Positions 20,413-28,354 of a DNA stretch of 64,000 bases are shown one piece after another. The stretch is from Gordonibacter sp. An230 (lineage in GTDB: Bacteria > Actinomycetota > Coriobacteriia > Coriobacteriales > Eggerthellaceae). Each line of letters begins with the position of its first letter. Positions within the stretch are counted from its first letter, which is position 1. Location: the NCBI RefSeq assembly GCF_002159915.1, contig NZ_NFJP01000007.1, forward strand, positions 62,001 through 126,000. Direction: 5' to 3'. Made by a program: the position numbers and the translations under genes. The notes beneath the pieces are model-generated. The model searched no databases. It was not told where the DNA came from and was given only the letters and a program-made list of their open reading frames with translations.

Positions 20413-23330
20413 GCGTCGCGCCTCCTCTCGCAAGCGGGCACGGGGCAAAATCCACACGGATCGCCGCCGCGCGGATCGGGATCGATGACGCCTTGCGAAA
20501 GCGAGCGCACCGCGCAGGCGATGCCCTCCTCAACCGCATCCACCAGCTCGGAAAAAGACGCGGCGCCCATGGCCTCGCATGCGGGCCCCGGCGCGCCGCA
20601 CCCCTCCTCGTCGATGCCGGGCAAGTCGACAGGGCCGAGGACGGTGCGGTCGAACGCCCCGGACACGCCCCCGTTGCGCCCATAGGACACATAGAGCGCC
20701 CCCACGACGTCAAGTCCGAGAGCCCTGCGCGCCACCTGGGCGTACACGAGCGCCTGCACCCGATGGGGCAGAAGCGCGCCTGCGGCCTGAGCGACGGGAG
20801 AGGCCGCCGCGAGGGCATGATCGCGCGAAAGCGAGCCTTTGTAGTCGATGACGACTGCCTGCCCGCGGTCGTTCACGTCGATGCGGTCCACGCTTCCGCG
20901 CAGAAGGCAGCCTCCGTAGGAGAACGCCGCATGGCCGCCGAACTCGAACTCGAAGCGCTCCGGCACGAAGCCCGGCAAAAGCCCGCACTCGCGATCGAGA
21001 TAGGACAGGAGCGTTCGCTTGAGCTCCCGCACCTCGGCCCGCTCGACGGCTGTGCGCGGCACAAGCGGGTTGAACGAGCGCTCGAGTTCAGGCTGGATCG
21101 CAAGGAGCTGCTCGAACGTCTCGCTCAAGAGGACGCGAGCCGCCTCGACGTTCTCCGACGACACCCTTCTTCCACCCGCCTCGCGGAAGCGCTCGTAGAA
21201 GCTTTTGAGCACGCTGTGCGAGAAGCTCCCCCTCTCGAGGGGGCCGAACCCCGCGTCCAGCTCTGACAGGCGCAGGCGCCGCGAGGCGAACCACTTGCAG
21301 GGGCATTCAAGATACGCCTCAAGGGCCGAAGGAGACAACACGATCCGTCCCTCGTCGAGATCGATCGCCGGCGATCCCTCCGAAGCGCGGCGGGGCAGCG
21401 CTACTCGATCCCTGCGAACGACCTCGCCCACGCGCGGCAAATCCCACTCCTCGCCCGCTCCCAAGGCCAGAACGTCGGCGGAGACGAGCGCGAGGTTCTC
21501 GTGAAGCGCATCCTCGCCTGCGGTGCGCGCGAAAGGAACGAGTCGCACAGGCAGGCTCGTCGTCCGGTCGACATCCTCCGCAGGACCCACAGAGGCATCG
21601 CGATAGCAGTCGAGCAGCTCTTCGAGCATGACGGCAGGATACGCCTCCGCCGCATCCTGCGTGCTGAGTTCGCGCTCGCACACCACCTCCGAGCGCGCCG
21701 CGCACAAAGCGCGGAAGAAGCGCCGCCGGGCTGCGGCGAGAGGGTCAACGGGGCGCGCCAGCCCGAGGCGCTCGAGCAGAAGCGTCCCGGTGTCCTCTTC
21801 GACACGCACTGGATACGCCTTTGATGTGAGGTCGCAGATGAAAAGCGCCGATACCGAGCACATCGGCAGCTCGGCCGCATCCGATAGCGACATGAACATA
21901 GCATCGGGACTCGCGACGGCGCCCTGCAGCGGCGTCTGGGCGCTCGCCGGACACGGGGCCCGCTCGAGAAGGGGGAGGGCCGGCAACGCGTCCGTTCCGA
22001 CCATGTCGCACGCGTCGACGAAGCGCCGAGCTCGCGCCGCGGCCGCAAGCGCCTCGGCACGGCTCGCCGCATCAAGCCCGCCGGCCTCGCGCGCACCCTC
22101 CTCGAGAGCGCGCAGCGCCCCATCCGCATCCTTGCGAGAAAGCGCCTCGAGCGCGTCGGACGCGACGGAGCTCGCGGCCGACAGGTCGCGAATAAGGCGA
22201 GCGGCATCGACGGTGCGGTCGCCGCGCCAGGCGGCGTCGAGCCGTCCGGCCGCATCGATCGACATGCCGGAAAAAGCGCCCAACGCAAAGTCTGTGGCTC
22301 TCTCGACAAGCCTCCCCTTCCCGATCACGAGGGAAACGAGCGCTCCGAACGCGCGGCCAAACGCCGTTTGGGAGAACGGACGAGTCGCGACAACGGCGAC
22401 AGAGGCTCCCTTTTCTCCGAGCGCGTCGGCAAGCTCGTCGAACAACCCGAGCGGATCGCGCGCGCACACCACCGCCGGTAGCGGATCGCGCTCTTGGCGC
22501 GCTGCAGCCTCACGCTCGCGGGCGATGGCGTCTAACAGCTCGTCGAGCACGAGCGCAGGTGCAGCGTAGCGGCCCGCGGGCACGAGGAAGCGCACCGCCC
22601 CCGTCGGCTCCACCGGATCTGCATCTGCCTTGTAGAGCCGTCCGACGAGCGAGGTGAGCTCCGGCGCGCGACGAGCATCGGCAAACGGAGCCCGGCAGCC
22701 GTCATCGAAGCGCGCTACGACGGTGCGCACGGAGAGGGCTTCGGAGAGGACCTTGAGATAGCAGGGGACTTCGTCGAAGCCGAGCAGCACAAGCGGGCGC
22801 GCGGGCAGCAGCGCGGGCAGCTCCCATGCCGCCTGCGACGCCTCCGCAAGACCGCGCTCCCCGAGCAGTCCGGCGTAGCGGGACAGCGCGTCGACGAGGG
22901 CCCGCTCGGCGTCGCCGAGCACAAGGCGCTGCGCCTCGGCGCCGCCAACCGAGACGATCCCCGGCAGAGCCTCGCGTGCGAGCGCAGAGGCGAGATCGAT
23001 CATGCCGGGAGTGGGCTCAGGGCACAGAACGTCCGACGAGCCTTCGGCGAGCGCACGGCGGACAAGCAGCTCGCGCTCGACTCCGTCCACAAGACGCCTG
23101 CCGTCGCCGAAAAGCTCCCATCGGTCGGCAATCCAAGACTCAGGGGTCTCGACTCGAGCTCCGAACGCGTCCGCATCATCCGCAAGCGCGCATCGGACAC
23201 GCAGTGCAGCGGCCGACGTGGGCACGAGCAGCGTCGGGTCCTCCCCCGTCTCCCCGAACTCAGAGAGCAGCGAGCGCGCGGCGTCGAGCGCGGCATCCGC
23301 ATTGTCGAATATGTGCGATCGAAACGGCAT
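20409..23330 (-). CDS. addB: AddB-type nuclease subunit of the recombination complex
   Basis: Partner of AddA. The C-terminal nuclease domain shows LSPSALEAYLECPCKWF, LRGSVDRIDV ... VVIDYKGS and a final CGFCPVPAC, matching the Fe-S-cluster nuclease of AddB. No Walker A loop is visible at the N-terminus, as in RexB-like forms. The frame is open upstream to 23537, but a TACAAT -10 box at 23338-23343 lies 7 nt before the ATG at 23328-23330 (MPFRSHIF), so I place a leaderless start there; an ATG three codons upstream overlaps the -10 itself. About 973 residues. Confidence 0.9.
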   Translation of the reverse strand: MPFRSHIFDNADAALDAARSLLSEFGETGEDPTLLVPTSAAALRVRCALADDADAFGARVETPESWIADRWELFGDGRRLVDGVERELLVRRALAEGSSDVLCPEPTPGMIDLASALAREALPGIVSVGGAEAQRLVLGDAERALVDALSRYAGLLGERGLAEASQAAWELPALLPARPLVLLGFDEVPCYLKVLSEALSVRTVVARFDDGCRAPFADARRAPELTSLVGRLYKADADPVEPTGAVRFLVPAGRYAAPALVLDELLDAIAREREAAARQERDPLPAVVCARDPLGLFDELADALGEKGASVAVVATRPFSQTAFGRAFGALVSLVIGKGRLVERATDFALGAFSGMSIDAAGRLDAAWRGDRTVDAARLIRDLSAASSVASDALEALSRKDADGALRALEEGAREAGGLDAASRAEALAAAARARRFVDACDMVGTDALPALPLLERAPCPASAQTPLQGAVASPDAMFMSLSDAAELPMCSVSALFICDLTSKAYPVRVEEDTGTLLLERLGLARPVDPLAAARRRFFRALCAARSEVVCERELSTQDAAEAYPAVMLEELLDCYRDASVGPAEDVDRTTSLPVRLVPFARTAGEDALHENLALVSADVLALGAGEEWDLPRVGEVVRRDRVALPRRASEGSPAIDLDEGRIVLSPSALEAYLECPCKWFASRRLRLSELDAGFGPLERGSFSHSVLKSFYERFREAGGRRVSSENVEAARVLLSETFEQLLAIQPELERSFNPLVPRTAVERAEVRELKRTLLSYLDRECGLLPGFVPERFEFEFGGHAAFSYGGCLLRGSVDRIDVNDRGQAVVIDYKGSLSRDHALAAASPVAQAAGALLPHRVQALVYAQVARRALGLDVVGALYVSYGRNGGVSGAFDRTVLGPVDLPGIDEEGCGAPGPACEAMGAASFSELVDAVEEGIACAVRSLSQGVIDPDPRGGDPCGFCPVPACERRRDA

Positions 23331-23601
23331 GGCGTTCATTGTAGCGCAGACGCGCCCGCAGCGCCGATATGGATGGGCGCCTTGAGGACGAACCGAATCC
23401 GACGAGCGAAAGGCCTCCGAAAGCCGAGAGCGCCGTCGCTCTCGCTTCACAACCCACTGAAGCCGAGGCACGCAGAGGATCGCGGCGGCGCCTCCGAACC
23501 TTTCCCACGCTCGGCAGGCCGGCCATCGTCCGAGCACCGAATGGGCGCGGCCGCGATCACCGCCACGATCAGAGGGCCGTCCGGCGAACCGCCTTCAAGA
23601 G

Positions 23602-23633
23602 AAAAACGGGCCGGGCGACATGCGCCCGGCCCG
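23602..23633 (-). terminator. Intrinsic terminator of tRNA-Glu
   Basis: On the minus strand an 11-bp GC hairpin (CGGGCCGGGCG and its complement, five-base loop) is followed by TTTTT, starting 10 bp after the tRNA 3' end. Confidence 0.9.
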
Positions 23634-23642
23634 CGATGTTCG

Positions 23643-23717
23643 TGGTGCCCCCAACGGGAATCGAACCCGTGTCTCAGCCTTGAAAGGGCCGCGTCCTGAC
23701 CTCTAGACTATGGGGAC
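23643..23717 (-). tRNA. tRNA-Glu, anticodon TTC
   Basis: A 75-nt cloverleaf with acceptor GTCCCCA/TGGGGGC, anticodon loop CTTTCAA (anticodon UUC), a T-arm with GGTTCGATTCC, discriminator A and an encoded CCA. It has its own promoter and terminator. Confidence 0.96.
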
Positions 23718-23752
23718 ATGGCATGCATTTTCCCTGCGGAAAAGCAGCCTGA

Positions 23753-23783
23753 ATATTATTGCAAAGCCCGCGCGGCATTGCAA
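23753..23783 (-). promoter_or_regulatory. Promoter of tRNA-Glu
   Basis: On the minus strand a TTGCAA -35 (23778-23783) and an AT-rich -10 (ATAATA/TAATAT at 23753-23759) are spaced 18-19 bp, about 36 bp upstream of the tRNA. Confidence 0.55.
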
Positions 23784-23838
23784 GCGGTTTTTTCGCGCAT
23801 CGATGCTCGAACGCGGTGGCCGATGCCGTCCGCTGCGG

Positions 23839-23844
23839 TATGAT
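23839..23844 (+). promoter_or_regulatory. -10 box for a leaderless glycosyltransferase mRNA
   Basis: TATGAT ends 7 nt before the ATG at 23852, and there is no ribosome binding site between them, so the transcript probably starts at or next to the start codon. Confidence 0.55.
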
Positions 23845-23851
23845 AGTCGCC

Positions 23852-25309
23852 ATGAGTCCAGACGTTTCCGACACCACCGAGCACCTCTCATCGCCCGTCA
23901 CCGCCTCGGACGGCGGCGACGGGCGTACCCGCTCCGACGAGACGGCGCCCGAACCCAACCCCCAGCTTGCGCTTGGCGTCTCGCCGGCGAGCCGTCAAGC
24001 TCTCGGCCCCCAAGAGGGGCCCGAGAGCGCCCACCGCCCGACGCTCATCATCATGCACGCCTCCGTGGGCTCGGGCCATCGCAGCGCGGCGAACGCCGTC
24101 GCCCAGGCTTTCCGCCTGCTGCGCGACGAGCTTTCTGCAGCCGACGGTTCGTCCGACGACTTGAAGGCCAAACCCCACTTCCCGGAAGATCTCGAGGTGG
24201 AGGTGCTCGACGTGCTCGATTTCGGGCGCATCGTGTTCGATGGGAACAAGGCCGCGTCGCTGTTCACGGGCGCCACCCGACCCATTTACGACCTCACCTG
24301 GCGTTTCACGCTCACCGGCCGCCTTTTGTGGGGAGGCGGCACCGCATGGAACCGCATCATGTACCCCGCATTCACCGAGTTTGTCCGCGAGCGCGAGCCC
24401 ATCGCCATCGTGTGCACTCACATCACCGCAGCGAACGTGGCGGTGGCTGCGCGCATGCTCACCGGCCAGCACTTCCCCATCGTATGCGTGCCCACCGACT
24501 ACGAGACCGAAGGGCTGTGGCCGCACCTGTCCGCCGACCTGTTCTGCGTGGCGAACGAGTCGATGGCCGAGACGCTGCGTCCGCGCAAGGTGCCCGAGGA
24601 GCGCATCCTCATCACCGGCATCCCCACGCGCGACGACTTCCGCCGGCCCATCGATCGACCGTCCACGCGCGAGCGGATCGGGCTTCCGCAGGATAAGCTT
24701 GTCGTGCTCGCGCTAGCAGGCGCCTACCTGCCCCGCCCCTACGTCCACTTCCGCGCCGCCCTCGACAAGCTCCTGCCCTATCTGCACACTTTCGAGAAGA
24801 CGCTGCACTTCGTGTTCGTGGCCGGCAACGACGCCGACTACGCCCGCCACCTGCGCCAAGAATGCGACGAGCTGGGAGTTGGCAACGCCACCGTGTTCGG
24901 CTACGTGGACGACATGGCCGCGCTCATGGCCGCAAGCGACGTTGCCATCTGCAAGTCGGGCGGCCTCACGGTGACCGAATGCTTGTGCGCGCAGGTGCCC
25001 ATGATCCTCATGGGCAAGGCCTACGGGCAAGAGAAGGTCAACGTGCAGATGCTCACGTCGCTCGGTGCGGCCATGCATGCGACCACGGCTCGCGAGCTGC
25101 TCGAAGCGCTGCGCCGCGTGGCACGCAACCCGGAAAGCGCGCGCGCCATGCTCGTCAACGGGAGCTTCCTGCGTCGTCCGGACGCTGCCCGAGACATCGC
25201 TATCGCCACAATGCGCCTGGTCGAGAAGCCGAAGGATCCCGCAGACGCGCGCTACCGCAAACGGTTCCTTCATTTTTATTGGGGAGGCAAGCCGGCGCAC
25301 ATACGCTAG
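23852..25309 (+). CDS. MGDG synthase/UgtP-type processive glycolipid glycosyltransferase
   Basis: Probably adds hexoses to diacylglycerol for membrane glycolipids or a lipoteichoic-type anchor. The N-terminal MGDG-synthase domain contains IIMHASVGSGHRSAANAVAQAF, and the C-terminal GT28-like half has the donor-binding region KSGGLTVTECLCAQVPM. After a disordered acidic N-terminus of about 45 residues the fold begins. I start at ATG 23852 because TATGAT lies 7 nt upstream (leaderless); the open frame extends back to 23759. The product is 485 residues. Confidence 0.88.
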   Translation: MSPDVSDTTEHLSSPVTASDGGDGRTRSDETAPEPNPQLALGVSPASRQALGPQEGPESAHRPTLIIMHASVGSGHRSAANAVAQAFRLLRDELSAADGSSDDLKAKPHFPEDLEVEVLDVLDFGRIVFDGNKAASLFTGATRPIYDLTWRFTLTGRLLWGGGTAWNRIMYPAFTEFVREREPIAIVCTHITAANVAVAARMLTGQHFPIVCVPTDYETEGLWPHLSADLFCVANESMAETLRPRKVPEERILITGIPTRDDFRRPIDRPSTRERIGLPQDKLVVLALAGAYLPRPYVHFRAALDKLLPYLHTFEKTLHFVFVAGNDADYARHLRQECDELGVGNATVFGYVDDMAALMAASDVAICKSGGLTVTECLCAQVPMILMGKAYGQEKVNVQMLTSLGAAMHATTARELLEALRRVARNPESARAMLVNGSFLRRPDAARDIAIATMRLVEKPKDPADARYRKRFLHFYWGGKPAHIR

Positions 25310-25323
25310 CGCATCCGAAGAGG

Positions 25324-25539
25324 CTAGAACTCGATCAGATCGCGAACGTCCACCCCGAACGCCGTGGCGATGCGGCACAGCACATCTATCGTAACGTTCT
25401 TATCGCCCCGCTCCATCGCCGATATGTATTGTTTGCTGCCGTTGCCTATCATCGCAGCCACCTGGGCCTGCGTCAGCCCGCGCTCTTCCCTTAACGAGCG
25501 TATCCGGCGCCCGAGCAGCTTTCTCTGTCCGATTCCCAT
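25324..25539 (-). CDS. XRE-family helix-turn-helix regulator
   Basis: A 71-residue protein that is almost entirely a Cro/C1-type HTH domain (LGRRIRSLREERGLTQAQVAAM ... YISAMERGDKNVTIDVLCRIATAFGVDV). It has no sensory domain. It is divergent from the tetrahaem cytochrome/flavoprotein pair, with a perfect 18-bp palindrome between them next to its own -10 box. Autoregulation and control of the cytochrome operon are inferred. It converges with the glycosyltransferase gene, 14 bp apart. Confidence 0.9.
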   Translation of the reverse strand: MGIGQRKLLGRRIRSLREERGLTQAQVAAMIGNGSKQYISAMERGDKNVTIDVLCRIATAFGVDVRDLIEF

Positions 25540-25563
25540 TGGACAAGCGTATGCTCTTCGGAT

Positions 25564-25589
25564 ATTATATGGTCATCCTATAGGATGAC
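25564..25589 (-). promoter_or_regulatory. XRE gene promoter with perfect 18-bp palindrome operator
   Basis: TATAAT on the minus strand (25564-25569) lies 25 bp upstream of the XRE start codon. Directly upstream, where the -10/-35 spacer should be, is the perfect palindrome GTCATCCTATAGGATGAC (25572-25589). This is the classic position for a repressor operator. Confidence 0.75.
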
Positions 25590-25679
25590 TTTTGCAAGAA
25601 GAAGCAAGAAGGGCTCGTCACGAGTGCTCGATTCGGGCGCTTGCGGCGAGCCCTTCGCGAGCGAATGAAAGGAAAGGCT

Positions 25680-26096
25680 ATGAGAAGAGCAGCGACGGCG
25701 CTTGCGGCGGCCGCGCTCGTCGCGGGTGCGGCGTGCCTGGGGTGCGCGCCGCACGGAGCAGCCGTCTCCGACGAGGACGCGCTTCGCGCGGCCTACCCGC
25801 TCAACAACCCGATGCACAGCGAGAACGCAGCCATGACGTGCGCATCCTGCCACGACGAGGAGGATCCGACGCAGGGAGTCCAAGCGGTTTCGAACGACAA
25901 ATGCCTCTCGTGCCACGAAAGCTACGACAAAGTCGCCGAGAGGACGGCCGGCATCGGAGAGGACCTCAACCCGCACAACAGCTTCCATTACGATCAACAA
26001 CTCGACTGCACGACCTGCCACAAAGCCCATTCGGAATCCGTGAACCTCTGCATGAGCTGCCACGACGCCGACCAATGGATGAACGACGCCCCCTGA
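25680..26096 (+). CDS. Tetrahaem c-type cytochrome, exported
   Basis: Electron carrier outside the cytoplasmic membrane, probably feeding the flavoprotein encoded next. The 138-residue protein has four CxxCH haem-binding motifs (CASCH 54-58, CLSCH 75-79, CTTCH 110-114, CMSCH 124-128) and several extra histidines as possible distal ligands. The N-terminus is an Ala-rich export signal ending in a cysteine-containing lipobox-like segment (CLGCAPHG). AAAGGAAAGG precedes ATG 25680; the frame opens at 25641. The pairing with an FAD subunit resembles flavocytochrome c fumarate reductase split into two proteins. Confidence 0.9.
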   Translation: MRRAATALAAAALVAGAACLGCAPHGAAVSDEDALRAAYPLNNPMHSENAAMTCASCHDEEDPTQGVQAVSNDKCLSCHESYDKVAERTAGIGEDLNPHNSFHYDQQLDCTTCHKAHSESVNLCMSCHDADQWMNDAP

Positions 26097-26160
26097 TCGG
26101 GCGCGAAAGGCAATCGTGCAACAACGCACGAGGGAGAACACGACACCCGAAGGAGGGTCC

Positions 26161-27696
26161 ATGGATAGAAAGCAGTTTCTGAAAGCCGGCCTCCTCGCAA
26201 CCGTCACAGCTGCGGCAATGGCCGGAACAGGACGCGCCTTCGCCGAGGACGGAAGCGGAAAGGAATCCGGGAACGAAGGATTCGACGAGATCGCCGACGT
26301 GATCGTCGTTGGCAGCGGTCTCGCAGCCACGGTCGCCGCCGTCACCGCTGCCGAAGCAGGAGCCAAGACGCTCGTGCTCGAGAAAATGGATCAACTCGGC
26401 GGCACTTCGCGCGTGAGCGGGCTTAACTGCGCCGTGGTAGGCAGCGACGAGCAGGCCGCGGAAGGCATTCTCGACGATCCCGAGTGGATGTACGAGGACA
26501 TGAGGAAGGTGGCCGAGGACTACGGCAACCCCGATCTGGCGCGCGTCGTGGCGGAGGGATCGCACGACCTCTACCGGTTCCTCACAGAGCGAGGAGCGAC
26601 CTTCAAGCAGCTCAAGAGCGGCGGCGGCCACAGCGCGAAGCGCCTGCTGTGGGCCGGAGGGGGACGGTACCTGCTCGACGCGCTCGTCTCGCACGCGCAG
26701 AGCACGCTCGCCGACACGCTCGAAATGCGCACGCGCTGCAAGGTTGACGACCTCGTCTTCCGCGACGGACGCGCCATCGGCGTCATCGCACGGGAGAATT
26801 ACTCGTTCGACTACGGTGCGCCAGAAACCGACGACCTTGAGAACCAGACAGGGAGCGCCAAGCGCATCGGCGCACGTCGAGGCATCGTGTTCGCCACGGG
26901 CGGCTACGCGCGCGACAAGGAGCTTTTGCGCTCCGAGTCCGCCGTCTTGGCGCAAGCGGACACCATGACCAATCCCGGAGCCACTTCCGGGGTGCTGCGG
27001 ATGCTGGCCAAGCACGGCGCGCAAACGGTCAACCTCTCGCTGTTCCGCCTGTCCTACCCCATTCCCACCGAGGATGTCTGCTGGGGCATGCTCGTCAACC
27101 CCGACGGAAAGCGCTTCGTCAACGAGCTCGGCAGCCGCAACGACCTCGGCATCATCATCCTGAGGCAGATGCGGGACTTCGACGGCAAGCCCCCTTTGCT
27201 CGTGTACGATTCGAAGGGAATCGAACTGTTCCACGACAAGCAGCGTCTTGAGATGTCGCTTTCCGGACGCAATTTCAAGAACGGAACCATGTACCGGTTC
27301 GACACCGTCGAGGAACTGGCCGACCACTTCGGCTACGACAGGCAAACGCTCGTAGACGCGGTGAGCCGCTATAACGAGATGTTCGACAACGGGGTGGACG
27401 AAGACTTCGGAAAGGACATGTCCGCTTTGCAAGGAGCCGCCATAAAGCAGCCACCTTTCTACGGAATGAACCTCATTCCAAACAACAACTACACGCCCGG
27501 CGGCGTGCGCATCGACACGTCGGCCCGCATCCTCGACTCGAACGGGAGCCCCATCGAGGGCCTCTACGCCGCGGGCGAGGTCACAGGCGGAGTTCACGGC
27601 GCACAGCGCCTCACCGGATGTTCGGCTCCTGACTGCGGCGTGTTCGGCATGGTGGCGGGCTCCACGGTCGCGGGCGCGACGCCCGTAGAGCCGTAG
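26161..27696 (+). CDS. Exported FAD-dependent reductase, fumarate reductase/Cgr2-like
   Basis: Flavoprotein of the fumarate/urocanate reductase family, reducing an unknown organic acceptor outside the membrane with electrons from the adjacent cytochrome. The 511-residue product begins with an export signal (DRKQFLKAG ... GRAFA), a Tat-like motif in which the second arginine is lysine. The FAD dinucleotide loop is VGSGLAATVAA (50-60) followed by EKMDQLGGTS, and the C-terminal FAD segment is GLYAAGEVTGGVHGAQRLTG. A strong AAGGAGGG precedes ATG 26161, 64 bp after the cytochrome gene. The substrate cannot be predicted. Confidence 0.9.
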   Translation: MDRKQFLKAGLLATVTAAAMAGTGRAFAEDGSGKESGNEGFDEIADVIVVGSGLAATVAAVTAAEAGAKTLVLEKMDQLGGTSRVSGLNCAVVGSDEQAAEGILDDPEWMYEDMRKVAEDYGNPDLARVVAEGSHDLYRFLTERGATFKQLKSGGGHSAKRLLWAGGGRYLLDALVSHAQSTLADTLEMRTRCKVDDLVFRDGRAIGVIARENYSFDYGAPETDDLENQTGSAKRIGARRGIVFATGGYARDKELLRSESAVLAQADTMTNPGATSGVLRMLAKHGAQTVNLSLFRLSYPIPTEDVCWGMLVNPDGKRFVNELGSRNDLGIIILRQMRDFDGKPPLLVYDSKGIELFHDKQRLEMSLSGRNFKNGTMYRFDTVEELADHFGYDRQTLVDAVSRYNEMFDNGVDEDFGKDMSALQGAAIKQPPFYGMNLIPNNNYTPGGVRIDTSARILDSNGSPIEGLYAAGEVTGGVHGAQRLTGCSAPDCGVFGMVAGSTVAGATPVEP

Positions 27697-27811
27697 GCAA
27701 TCCGCTCGCAGCCGTCCGAACCGAAAGAGCGGGCAGCCGCGACGACCCGCCCGCCGAGGTCGAATCCCAAAGCCGGCCGCAGGCGAACGGGGCTACACGC
27801 TCGCACACGAA

Positions 27812-27854
27812 ACGGTGTCGGAGGCGCCGCGTCGACCGGCGCCTCCGACACCGT
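27812..27854 (+). terminator. Perfect 17-bp hairpin after the reductase gene
   Basis: ACGGTGTCGGAGGCGCC pairs without mismatch across a nine-base loop, 115 bp downstream of the flavoprotein stop codon. There is no U-tract. Confidence 0.55.
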
Positions 27855-28354
27855 CCATCGCAGAAGCCCGAAGCCTCTGCGGCAAAGAACCCGCCTCCCG
27901 ACGGCGCCTCGCCCTTGGATCTGCGGCAAAAGCGTTTAAACCGCCTTTTTTTCGGAGAGGATCTGCTTTTGGGCGAAATGCGCCGCAGAAAGGCCGGGAC
28001 ATCGGCTTCGATCCGCAGCGTCCCCCTCCTTGCGCCCACGGATCCCTGCGAAACGACCGCGCGCCGAAGGCGAAAGGCCGAACGGGCCTCCGAAAGCTTT
28101 CGCGTGGAACCCGCCCTGCGAGCATCGTCGCACGCCCTCGCGCTGTATCCGCTCGATCCGCCATGCGCTCGAGCGATCAGAACTTTCTCGGCGCATGCTC
28201 GCGAAAGCCCGCTGGAAGACGTATAATATCGACCTGGCGCCCCTCGGCCGCGGGCCGGGACGCCTCGATCTTCCGCACAGACGACGCGGCGGATCGAACC
28301 CCGCGTCCGCATCGCGCGGCCTGCGCCGCGCCGACACAGAAATCAGAGAAACCT
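27855..28354 (+). other. Gene-free interval with DEAD-box helicase promoter and long leader
   Basis: About 500 bp without a convincing gene. A perfect TATAAT at 28222-28227 predicts transcription from about 28234 and an untranslated leader of about 120 nt before the helicase ATG. Long leaders are common for cold-inducible RNA helicases, but no known element is recognisable. Confidence 0.5.

Noticed and set aside
25966-27597. A 543-codon minus-strand frame opposite the FAD reductase
   Set aside because: It is the complement of a clearly coding gene and shows only Val, Glu, His and Arg bias without any motif.
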